A stretch of DNA of 39,408 nt, from contig CACAFZ010000006.1 of NCBI GenBank assembly GCA_902531885.1, forward strand, positions 1 to 39,408, written 5' to 3'. The position numbers were made by a program, and so were the translations under genes. The notes under the pieces are model-generated. The model did not search any database and was not told the DNA's origin. It saw nothing but the letters and a program-made list of their open reading frames with translations. Below, piece after piece: positions 19,341 to 27,925 of the stretch. Position 1 is the stretch's first letter. Every line of letters begins with the position of its first letter. This DNA comes from an uncultured Pelagibacteraceae bacterium. GTDB lineage: Bacteria > Pseudomonadota > Alphaproteobacteria > Pelagibacterales > Pelagibacteraceae.

Positions 19341-20105
19341 TTATCTTCCTCTAGAGTTTGCAACAGCGCAAGACCAAATAATAACACCAAATGCGATCTT
19401 ATTAACAAAGTCTGCTAAGTTGTAAATCACGTTAAGTGAGTTAGCATCAATACCACCTGTTAGGTATCCAAATACATAACCTAGCGGGTATATAGCCCAA
19501 CCTACTGTAACGATCATTCTTAAAGCGCCAAAAGCGGTGACTAGGGATTTGTTTCCAGATCTAGCAACTGTTTTACCAGCTTCACCTGAAAATATTTCAT
19601 AAAGAATATAAATCCATCCAGCTATCCCGATAATAAAACCAAGCATAGGTGCAATGAATCCAGCTTCTCCCATGTAACCACCTACTAGCATCACTATTGA
19701 ACCAATTAAGATTCTCCAGAAGATTCCAGTTGGTACTTTTTTAACTGCTGCAAGAATTAAATAAAATTCTATCAGCTGTAATGGTACAGTGATTAACCAG
19801 TCAATATATCTGTAAACAGTTGGAGTATCTCCTGTTTCAACCCATACTGCTCTCATATACATATAATGAATAAATGCTATACCAGTTACTAATCCAGCTA
19901 CGTTAACTGATTTTCTCCATTGAACACTTACATTGGCTTGTTCCATGAAAAAAAAAGCAGTAGCTGCTAACATACCCATTGATATTAACCAAAATGAAAT
20001 TCCAACAAAATCATCTGTGGCTAAAAAGGTAGTTGCTGCATTAGCCGCTGTAGTTGCTCCAATAAGAGCAAATAAAGCTATTGCTAACATTTTTACTTTA
20101 GTCAT
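19341..20105 (-). CDS. Proteorhodopsin, blue-light-tuned (Gln at position 105)
   Basis: Signal peptide; RYIDWLITVPLQLIEFYLI (D97/Q105/E108), FIHYMYMR (H75), DFVNKIAFG retinal Lys; start at 20105 with GGGAG Shine-Dalgarno preferred over 20120. Confidence 0.97.
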   Translation of the reverse strand: MTKVKMLAIALFALIGATTAANAATTFLATDDFVGISFWLISMGMLAATAFFFMEQANVSVQWRKSVNVAGLVTGIAFIHYMYMRAVWVETGDTPTVYRYIDWLITVPLQLIEFYLILAAVKKVPTGIFWRILIGSIVMLVGGYMGEAGFIAPMLGFIIGIAGWIYILYEIFSGEAGKTVARSGNKSLVTAFGALRMIVTVGWAIYPLGYVFGYLTGGIDANSLNVIYNLADFVNKIAFGVIIWSCAVANSRGR

Positions 20106-20134
20106 AAAAAACTCCCTCATTAGTTAGTTTTTTT

Positions 20135-20152
20135 TAGTTTAAATTTAAACTA
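20135..20152. repeat. 18-bp perfect palindrome upstream of proteorhodopsin
   Basis: TAGTTTAAATTTAAACTA. Confidence 0.85.
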
Positions 20153-20153
20153 G

Positions 20154-20188
20154 GGCACTATTCCGCAATAGAGCCTCAGCTATGGGCT
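20154..20188 (-). promoter_or_regulatory. Possible structured 5' leader of proteorhodopsin mRNA
   Basis: Minus-strand AGCCCATAGCTGAGGCTCTATTGCGGAATAGTGCC can form AGCC/GGCT or GGC-U-CUAUU/AAUAG-U-GCC hairpins sharing the same GGC. Confidence 0.4.
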
Positions 20189-20323
20189 AATTATCAAATA
20201 TAATAACTTAATTGAAGACTTTTTTACCTTTAAAAAGTATTGATTTTACTGACTTTTTAAAATTAAATGCAACCAGATTTATAAAATCATAACAATTATG
20301 ACACCAAAAAACAAATCAGTAAT

Positions 20324-22219
20324 ATGAGTTTAAAATTTGAAGAAATTTACAAAAATTCATTAAAAAATCCCCAAAAATTTTGGGAAGAAATTTCAAAAGA
20401 TATTTTTTGGTATAAAAAACCTTCAAAAATATTAAATAAATCTAATCCACCTTTTTATAAATGGTTTGAAGATGGAATTACAAACACTTGCTATAATGCT
20501 TTGGACGTCCATATTCAGAATGGCTTGGGAGACAAAACTGCTCTAATTTATGATAGCCCAATCACAAATACAAAATCTAAATTTACTTTTTTAAATTTGA
20601 GACAAAAGGTTGCTAGGTTTGCATGGGCTCTTAAAAATCAAGGAGTGAACAAAGGAGATCGTGTAATAATTTACATGCCAATGATTCCCGAAGCTGTTAT
20701 GGCTATGTTGGCCTGTGGAAGAATAGGAGCAATTCATTCTGTGGTCTTTGGTGGATTTGCAGCTAATGAGCTAGCAAGTAGAATTGATGATTCAAAAGCA
20801 AAAATATTAGTGACTGCATCATGTGGTTTTGAACCAGGCAGAACTATTGAATATAAACCTTTGGTAGATAAAGCATTAGAAATCGCAAAACATAAACCTG
20901 AAAAAATAATACTTTATCAAAGAGAAGGTCATGAAGTTAATTTAAATAATATAACTGAGATAAGCTGGGAAGATGCACTTAAAGATGCTCAAGAAATAAA
21001 TTGTGTAGAAATGAATGCAAATGATTTTGCATATATACTTTATACATCAGGAACAACAGGTATACCAAAAGGAATTGTAAGAGATATAGGTGGTCATATA
21101 GTTGCTCTCAAATGGACTATGAAAAACATCTATAATATTAATCAAGATGATGTCTGGTGGTCTGCAAGTGATATAGGTTGGATTGTGGGTCACTCATATA
21201 TTGTTTATGCTCCACTCTTTAAAGGATGTACAACTGTTTTATTTGAAGGAAAACCAGTTGGAACTCCTGATGCAGGAGTCTTTTGGAGAATAATTTCTGA
21301 ACATAAAATAAAATCATTGTTCACTGCTCCAACTGCATTTAGAGCAATTAAAAAAGAAGATCCTGAAGGAAAATTTTTCTCAAAATATGATTTGAGTTGT
21401 TTTAAATCTTTGTTTTTAGCAGGAGAAAGAGCTGACCCGGATACTCTTAAGTGGGCAGAGTCCTTATTAAAAGTTCCTGTTATAGATCATTGGTGGCAAA
21501 CTGAAACTAGTTGGGCAATTAGTTCTAATTGCACAGGTATTGAGATGAAAAAAACGAAGTATGGCTCTGCATGCATGCCTGTACCCGGATATGATGTTAA
21601 AGTTTTAAAAGCTGACAAGTCTGAAGCAAAAGAAAATGAAATGGGTGACATTGTTGTTAAACTTCCGCTTCCTCCTGGAACTTTTCCAACTCTATGGAAT
21701 GCAGATGAAAGATATAAAAAAACTTATATGTCGAATTATGAAGGCTATTATCAAACTTATGATGCTGGTCACATTGATGAGGATGGTTATGTTTGGATAA
21801 TGTCTAGAACAGATGATATTATCAATGTTGCAGGTCATAGATTGTCAACAGGTGCAATTGAAGAAGTATTATCTGAACATAAATCAGTTGCGGAATGTGC
21901 GGTTTTAGGAATAGCAGATAAATTAAAAGGACAGCTACCTATAGGTTTGTTAGCTTTAAAATCTGGAGTAAAACAAACAAATGAAGAAATTATAAAAGAA
22001 TGCATTCAAATGGTTAGGAATAAAGTTGGACCTGTTGCTGCATTCAAAATAGCTATTATTGTAAAAAGATTACCTAAAACAAGATCAGGAAAAATATTAA
22101 GAGGTACTATAAGAAAGATTGCTGATAAAGAAGAATACAAAATGCCTGCAACAATTGATGATCCTGCTATCTTAGACGAAATAAAACAAGATCTAATAAA
22201 TAATAATATTTTGAAATAA
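20324..22219 (+). CDS. prpE: Propionyl-CoA synthetase-like AMP-dependent acyl-CoA ligase
   Basis: YTSGTTGIPKGIVRDIGGH, ASCGFEPGRTIEYKPLVDKAL (PrpE-like), RTDDIINVAGHRLSTGAIEE, PKTRSGKILRGTIRKI. Confidence 0.85.
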   Translation: MSLKFEEIYKNSLKNPQKFWEEISKDIFWYKKPSKILNKSNPPFYKWFEDGITNTCYNALDVHIQNGLGDKTALIYDSPITNTKSKFTFLNLRQKVARFAWALKNQGVNKGDRVIIYMPMIPEAVMAMLACGRIGAIHSVVFGGFAANELASRIDDSKAKILVTASCGFEPGRTIEYKPLVDKALEIAKHKPEKIILYQREGHEVNLNNITEISWEDALKDAQEINCVEMNANDFAYILYTSGTTGIPKGIVRDIGGHIVALKWTMKNIYNINQDDVWWSASDIGWIVGHSYIVYAPLFKGCTTVLFEGKPVGTPDAGVFWRIISEHKIKSLFTAPTAFRAIKKEDPEGKFFSKYDLSCFKSLFLAGERADPDTLKWAESLLKVPVIDHWWQTETSWAISSNCTGIEMKKTKYGSACMPVPGYDVKVLKADKSEAKENEMGDIVVKLPLPPGTFPTLWNADERYKKTYMSNYEGYYQTYDAGHIDEDGYVWIMSRTDDIINVAGHRLSTGAIEEVLSEHKSVAECAVLGIADKLKGQLPIGLLALKSGVKQTNEEIIKECIQMVRNKVGPVAAFKIAIIVKRLPKTRSGKILRGTIRKIADKEEYKMPATIDDPAILDEIKQDLINNNILK

Positions 22220-22551
22220 TGACAAAAGCTTATATTTTTATGTTCGTTGCAATTTTTTGTGAAGTTGCAGGTACATTACTCCTTCCTTCTACACAAAATT
22301 TTACAAAAATCATTCCTACAGCTATAGCTGCTACTTGTTATTTAACGGCATTATATTGTCTTACTCATGTGTTGCACAAAATTCCTATTGCTATTGTTTA
22401 TGCAACTTGGAGTGGATTGGGAATATTTACTATTGCATTATTTGGATACTTTTTTTTTAAACAAAGCCTAAGTTGGCAAGCAGTTATAGGATTATTTCTT
22501 ATAGTCGTTGGCGTAGTTTTGGTTAATAGCTTTTCTTCAAGAGTTATTTAA
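22219..22551 (+). CDS. Small multidrug resistance (SMR/EmrE-like) transporter
   Basis: 110 aa, 4 TM; FCEVAGTLLL conserved Glu; YATWSGLGI. Confidence 0.9.
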   Translation: MTKAYIFMFVAIFCEVAGTLLLPSTQNFTKIIPTAIAATCYLTALYCLTHVLHKIPIAIVYATWSGLGIFTIALFGYFFFKQSLSWQAVIGLFLIVVGVVLVNSFSSRVI

Positions 22552-23854
22552 ATTTCATTGGTGTTCCTTCTGGTTCTCCAATTATCTTTCCATCTCTCAT
22601 TTTAATTTTGCCATTAATTATTGCTGCAATAGGACTTCCTTTAAATTTGTATCCATCAAATGGAGACCACCCACATTTACTTTCAATATTTGCATTTTTA
22701 ATCTCAATTGTTTTATTCATATCAACAATAGTAAAGTCAGCGTCATATCCTTCTTTAATAAATCCTTTATTTTTAATTCCAAAAATTTTAATAGGATTTT
22801 CACAAACAAGATTAATTAATTGATTAAGTGATAATTTTCCATCATTTACATGGTTTAACATTACTGGAATTAAAGTTTGTACCCCGGGCATTCCTGAAGG
22901 TGAATTTGGATATTTTTTTTCTTTATTTGCTTTTAAATGTGGAGCATGATCTGATCCAATTGTATCATTAAAATTATTTTTTACTGCATACCATAATCTA
23001 TCAAAATGGGATTTATCTCTTAAAGGAGGATTCATCTGGGCATAGGTTCCAAGTTTTTCATAACAATCAGGAGCATATAAAGTTAAATGCTGTGGAGTAA
23101 TTTCAAATGTAATATTTCCTTTATGTTGTGATAAAAAATCAACTTCATCTTTTGTTGTAACATGAAGAATGTGTGCTTTTTTCTTATATTTCTCGGCAAT
23201 TCTTACAATCCTTCTTGTAGATGACATTGCACATTCTACACTTCTCCAAACAGGATGGGTATGAACATCGCCTTCTTTAATTAATTTTTTATTTAAGTTT
23301 AAAATTGCTTCATCTTCCGAGTGAACAGCTACAACTTTTGAACTACTTTGAAATACCTTCTCAATATCCGCTTCATCTGCAACCAATAAATTACCGGTTG
23401 AAGAACCTGCAAAAAGTTTAATTCCACAACAACCTTCTAAATCTTTTAAATCTGATAACTCATTTGCGTTATCAGCTGTTGCGCCAAAATAAAATGCATA
23501 ATTGCAATACATTCTATTCTTTGCGAGATCTAATTTTTTTTGAAATTCTACCTTGTTAGATGTTGGTGGATTAGTGTTTGGCATCTCAAAAACACTCGTA
23601 ATTCCTCCAGCAATTGCTGCCTTACTTCCTGAATTAAGATCTTCTGTATCGGTAGATCCAGGTTCTCTAAAATGGGTTTGAGTATCTATACATCCTGGAA
23701 GAACAAGTAAATTTTCTGCGCTGTATGTTTCCTTGCATGAATCTTTAATTGACTCGTCAATAATAGATATTTTACCATTTTTTATACCAATATCTGTTTT
23801 TTGAGTTTTTCCGTCAATAAAACATTTGCCGTTTTTTATTATGAGGTCTAACAT
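22544..23854 (-). CDS. pyrC: Dihydroorotase (PyrC-like amidohydrolase)
   Basis: LPGCIDTQTHFREPG, GGITSVFEMPNTNPPT, GSDHAPH, SPSGMPGVQTLIPVML. Confidence 0.88.
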   Translation of the reverse strand: MLDLIIKNGKCFIDGKTQKTDIGIKNGKISIIDESIKDSCKETYSAENLLVLPGCIDTQTHFREPGSTDTEDLNSGSKAAIAGGITSVFEMPNTNPPTSNKVEFQKKLDLAKNRMYCNYAFYFGATADNANELSDLKDLEGCCGIKLFAGSSTGNLLVADEADIEKVFQSSSKVVAVHSEDEAILNLNKKLIKEGDVHTHPVWRSVECAMSSTRRIVRIAEKYKKKAHILHVTTKDEVDFLSQHKGNITFEITPQHLTLYAPDCYEKLGTYAQMNPPLRDKSHFDRLWYAVKNNFNDTIGSDHAPHLKANKEKKYPNSPSGMPGVQTLIPVMLNHVNDGKLSLNQLINLVCENPIKIFGIKNKGFIKEGYDADFTIVDMNKTIEIKNANIESKCGWSPFDGYKFKGSPIAAIINGKIKMRDGKIIGEPEGTPMKFK

Positions 23855-23897
23855 TTGCTGAAAAAGTAACTATATTATAAATCAGTAACAATCAATT

Positions 23898-24785
23898 ATG
23901 AATAAAAACAATATTTATACTCTTGAAGATAGAGGAATACTTTACCTGCAGGGAGAAGATATTTTAGAATTTCTTCAAAATATAATCACTAATGATATTA
24001 ACAAAGTAAAAGATAATTACAGCTGCTTTTCATCTTTACTGACTCCTCAAGGAAAATACCTTTTTGATTTCATTGTTGTAAAACATAAAAATGGCTATTT
24101 TTTAGATTGTGAAAAAAAACAAATAGATCAACTTTTTAATCAATTGAATTTGTATAAATTAAGATCAAAAATAGAAATATTGAATTTAAGTAATGAGTTT
24201 ATTGTGTCTGCAATTAGCAAGGAAAAATTTCTTTCGATAGAAAATGTTGAGGAGAAGTCTGGTTTTACTACAAAATACAATGAAGATCCTATTGTTCTGG
24301 ATCCAAGAAATAAAGAATTAGGTGGTAGACTTATAATAAACTTAGAAAAGCTTAATCTTTCTATAGAAAAATTAGAATTGGAAAGAAAAGAGAGTCATGA
24401 GTACTATAGCCATAGCCATAAACTGGGAATAGCTCAGCTAAATACAGATCAATTGCAAAATAAAATTTTTGGTATTGAATGTAATTTTGAAGAATTAAAT
24501 GGAATAGATTTTAAAAAAGGTTGTTATGTCGGACAAGAAAATACAGCAAGAATTAAACTTAAAGATAAACTTTCAAAAAAATTGCTTCCTATAGAAGTTA
24601 TAGAGGGATCTATAAAAGTAGATGATATAGTATCAATTAATAAAATAGAAATAGGCAAAATTTTAATTAATAAAAAATATCCTTTTGGATTAATTAAATT
24701 CAAAGATGAAAGTTTTGATTTTGATAAAAAATTTAATTGTGGATCGGCCTCTATAAAAATTTTAAAACCAATTTGGTTAAAATAA
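23898..24785 (+). CDS. ygfZ: YgfZ/GcvT-like folate-binding Fe-S cluster assembly protein
   Basis: LQGEDILEFLQNIITNDI, LTPQGKYLFDFIV, KGCYVGQENTARIK. Confidence 0.9.
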   Translation: MNKNNIYTLEDRGILYLQGEDILEFLQNIITNDINKVKDNYSCFSSLLTPQGKYLFDFIVVKHKNGYFLDCEKKQIDQLFNQLNLYKLRSKIEILNLSNEFIVSAISKEKFLSIENVEEKSGFTTKYNEDPIVLDPRNKELGGRLIINLEKLNLSIEKLELERKESHEYYSHSHKLGIAQLNTDQLQNKIFGIECNFEELNGIDFKKGCYVGQENTARIKLKDKLSKKLLPIEVIEGSIKVDDIVSINKIEIGKILINKKYPFGLIKFKDESFDFDKKFNCGSASIKILKPIWLK

Positions 24786-24797
24786 ATTTTTTAATTG

Positions 24798-25829
24798 CTA
24801 ATTAAATCTCTTATTGTCAATTCCACCTAAGAATTTAGGTAATATTTTTTTTATATACCATTTGAAACTCGCGATAAAAATATTTTTAGAATTATAACCA
24901 TTTTTAATCATAAAAAATTTTATATTTTTTTTTGAAAAATATTTTGCTGCTGCAATCACATTGCTATTTACACCTATTACATGTTTTAAATTACTCAATA
25001 ATAGCATATCAACAATATTCTCTTTTCCAATTTCGTATCTAATTTTCTTAGATTCTTCAAAAAAAATATTATTTTTTTTAGTAAAGTTTTTTGAGTAATA
25101 AATTAAATTTGGAAATTCATTTTTCAAGAACTTTAAATATTTTTTTTCTTCAGTTACTAAGAATATTTTATGATATTTATATTTATTATTTAATTTATGA
25201 ATTAAATTTACTATTTGACTTTTTGTAGCTGGATAAGGGTGTCTTTCTCTATTTTTATAATCTGTTCCTCTAAAATGAACTCCAAGAACCTTTTTATTAA
25301 AAAAGTTCTTTTTATAAAATATATCTTTTTCTTTAATTAAAAATTTCTTTATTTTTATAAACTTTTTAAAAATTCTTTTATGTTCTTTATTTAAATTTTC
25401 AAAACTATCAAAATAATAGTTTCCTCTTGTTTTCCCATCAGTTATTATTACATTTTTACTGGAATAGACTTCCTTTAATGAATACCTTGAAACAGGTTCA
25501 AAATAATAATTCCAAGAATTTTTTATTCCTTTAATACTTATTTTTTCATTATAAAGAGTAAAATAATTTTCCATATCAACGATAGGAATAAAGTTTAATT
25601 TTTGAGCAATATATAAATGATGTATTACATAATTCAGGTTTGAAAACATGCCACCTCCTGGTGACCTTTGAATAACATAAAATATTTTTTTTGGGTTCTT
25701 TTTTCCGTAATTCAAAACTTTATAATAAAGTTTATCATTTTCTGAAATTGATTTTTTTATTTTTTTTTTATTAAAATATACTTTTGCATCTCTTCTGTTA
25801 ATTAAATATTTCCTTAAAATTTCTTTCAT
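24798..25829 (-). CDS. Fucosyltransferase-like glycosyltransferase (NodZ/GT23-like Rossmann fold)
   Basis: VLGVHFRGTDYKNRERHPYP motif; VDMLLLSNLKHVIGVNSN; very AT/Lys/Asn/Phe-rich. Confidence 0.6.
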   Translation of the reverse strand: MKEILRKYLINRRDAKVYFNKKKIKKSISENDKLYYKVLNYGKKNPKKIFYVIQRSPGGGMFSNLNYVIHHLYIAQKLNFIPIVDMENYFTLYNEKISIKGIKNSWNYYFEPVSRYSLKEVYSSKNVIITDGKTRGNYYFDSFENLNKEHKRIFKKFIKIKKFLIKEKDIFYKKNFFNKKVLGVHFRGTDYKNRERHPYPATKSQIVNLIHKLNNKYKYHKIFLVTEEKKYLKFLKNEFPNLIYYSKNFTKKNNIFFEESKKIRYEIGKENIVDMLLLSNLKHVIGVNSNVIAAAKYFSKKNIKFFMIKNGYNSKNIFIASFKWYIKKILPKFLGGIDNKRFN

Positions 25830-25957
25830 ATTTAAATTGATTAAGATTGTTAATATTTTTTCAATTTCTAGTTATTTTATATTTTATCTAAAATTTTACT
25901 TAAGGTAAATTTAATTTTTACACTTTGTTAGATTTGTCGATTTATCCTAAATTCTTG

Positions 25958-26041
25958 TGCGGTCAGAGAGACTCGAACTCTCATGAGGAAACCCTCACTT
26001 GGCCCTCAACCAAGCCTGTCTACCAATTTCAGCATGACCGC
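25958..26041 (-). tRNA. tRNA-Leu (anticodon GAG)
   Basis: GCGGTCA/TGACCGC acceptor stem, CTTGG-TTGAGGG-CCAAG anticodon arm, long variable arm, GAGTTCGAGTCTC T-arm; CCA not encoded. Confidence 0.95.
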
Positions 26042-26096
26042 TTGTGCGTCAGAATAATTGAATGACATTTATGTTTCAACTTGATACATTTGTTTT

Positions 26097-27086
26097 ATGG
26101 AATTTACTGCTGAAATTAAAAAAGCTACTGAGCCAATTTATCAAAAAATTTCTATGGCTATTCCTGAAATCGAGTGGCCAAGTCATGCTCCATATATTTA
26201 TAAAATTAATAAATTAAAAAAAGAAAAGAATGCCGTTATACTTGCTCATAATTATCAAACCCCAGAAATCTATCATGGCATATCAGATTTTTCAGCCGAT
26301 TCGCTTGCCTTAGCTGTCGAGGCAGCTAGAACAAATGCAGATATTATTGTTATGTGTGGCGTACACTTCATGGCAGAAACTGCAAAACTAATGAGTCCGA
26401 ATAAAAAAGTATTACTTCCAGATATGAGTGCAGGTTGTTCATTATCTTCATCTATAACTGGTAGAGATGTAAGAAATTTAAAAAAGAAGTACCCAGGTGT
26501 TCCTGTTGTATCTTATGTAAATACCTCTGCTGATGTTAAATCTGAGACCGATGTATGTTGTACTTCGGCTAACGCTGTCAAAATTGTGAATTCACTCGGA
26601 GCTAAAAAAGTAATTTTTTTACCTGATGATTATTTGGCAAAATATGTAGCATCACAAACAGATGTTGAAATTATATCTTGGAAAGGAACATGCGAAGTGC
26701 ATGAGCGATTTAATGACGAAGAAATAAATGAAATTAGAAAAAACAATCCTGGCATTAAAGTAATTGCTCATCCAGAATGCCCACCTGATGTTATAAAAGC
26801 AAGTGATTTCACTGGATCTACTAGTGGAATGATTAAATATGTAAAAGATAACCAGCCAGAAAAAGTTATGATGGTAACAGAATGCTCAATGAGCGATAAT
26901 GTTCAGGTAGATAATCCAAAAGTTAAATTTATAAGACCATGTAATTTATGTCCTCATATGAAAAAAATTACTCTTCCTAAGATTTTAGATTGTCTGCAAA
27001 ACGAAACTAACGAGATTTTAATGAATAAAGATACAATTGAGAGAGCAAGAAAATCAGTGGAAAGAATGACTGAAATAGGCAGATAA
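26097..27086 (+). CDS. nadA: Quinolinate synthase
   Basis: AVILAHNYQTPEIYHGISDFSADSLALA, MCGVHFMAETAKLMSP, RPCNLCPHMKKITL. Confidence 0.96.
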   Translation: MEFTAEIKKATEPIYQKISMAIPEIEWPSHAPYIYKINKLKKEKNAVILAHNYQTPEIYHGISDFSADSLALAVEAARTNADIIVMCGVHFMAETAKLMSPNKKVLLPDMSAGCSLSSSITGRDVRNLKKKYPGVPVVSYVNTSADVKSETDVCCTSANAVKIVNSLGAKKVIFLPDDYLAKYVASQTDVEIISWKGTCEVHERFNDEEINEIRKNNPGIKVIAHPECPPDVIKASDFTGSTSGMIKYVKDNQPEKVMMVTECSMSDNVQVDNPKVKFIRPCNLCPHMKKITLPKILDCLQNETNEILMNKDTIERARKSVERMTEIGR

Positions 27087-27091
27087 AATCT

Positions 27092-27925
27092 GTGTCAAAA
27101 ATAATATTAAGCAAAAATTTTATTAAAAAAGTTTGTAAATCAGCATTAAAAGAAGATGTGTATCCATTAGGAGATATTTCCTCAAAGCTTTTAAAACAAA
27201 ATATAAAAAAAAAATTAAAATTAATTTCCAATCAAACAGGAATAATTGGAGGTTTAGAGTTTGCAATACAAACATTTAAATTAATTGACGAAAAAATTAA
27301 AATTAATTTTAAAAAAAAAGAAGGAGATAAAGTTAAAAAAGGAGATTTAATTGCTGTAATCGAAGGCAATATAAGACATATATTAACAGGTGAAAGAGTT
27401 GTATTAAATTTCTTGTCCCATATATCCGGAATAGCCACTAAAACAAATCAATTTGTAATAAAAGTAAGAAAAAAAAGTAAGATCTGTTGCACAAGAAAAA
27501 CAATACCAAATTTTAGATTGATTCAGAAATATGCTGTAAAATTAGGAGGTGGTACTAATCATAGATTTAATTTGAGTGATGAATATTTAATAAAAGATAA
27601 TCATATTGCAAGTACAGATATAAATAAACTAATCCAATTAGCTATAAGAAGAAAAAGAAATAAAATAATAACAGTAGAAATAGACAGTTTTGATCAATTA
27701 AAAAAAATAATTGGTTTAAAATTTGATAGAATATTATTCGATAATATGAGTCCTAAAATTTTAAAAAAATGTGTTAAACTTTCAAAAAAACTTTATGAAA
27801 CAGAAGCATCAGGTGGAATTACATTAAAAAATGTAAAAAAAATTTCTAACACCGGTGTCGAAAGAATTTCTGTTGGATCGCTTACACATTCTTTTAATTC
27901 TTTAGATTTGAAGTTAGAAATTTAA
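27092..27925 (+). CDS. nadC: Nicotinate-nucleotide pyrophosphorylase (quinolinate phosphoribosyltransferase)
   Basis: GTG start; ERVVLNFLSHISGIAT, CTRKTIPNFRLIQKYAVKLGGGTNHRFNLSD, EASGGITLKNV. Confidence 0.95.
   Translation: MSKIILSKNFIKKVCKSALKEDVYPLGDISSKLLKQNIKKKLKLISNQTGIIGGLEFAIQTFKLIDEKIKINFKKKEGDKVKKGDLIAVIEGNIRHILTGERVVLNFLSHISGIATKTNQFVIKVRKKSKICCTRKTIPNFRLIQKYAVKLGGGTNHRFNLSDEYLIKDNHIASTDINKLIQLAIRRKRNKIITVEIDSFDQLKKIIGLKFDRILFDNMSPKILKKCVKLSKKLYETEASGGITLKNVKKISNTGVERISVGSLTHSFNSLDLKLEI

Noticed and set aside
19215-20127. Plus-strand ORFs over the proteorhodopsin and ferredoxin region (19215-19418, 19933-20127)
   Set aside because: Antisense to proteorhodopsin and its terminator; no homology recognised
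20216-20260. Repeated GACTTTTT motifs and T/A-rich hairpins between proteorhodopsin and prpE
   Set aside because: Low-complexity A/T runs; cannot be distinguished from background in this genome
25870-25920. Imperfect inverted repeat AAATTTTACTTAAGGTAAATTT near tRNA-Leu as a terminator or att core
   Set aside because: Low-complexity AT sequence with mismatches and no match to the tRNA 3' end
27007-27438. Minus-strand ORFs inside nadA/nadC
   Set aside because: Antisense to conserved genes
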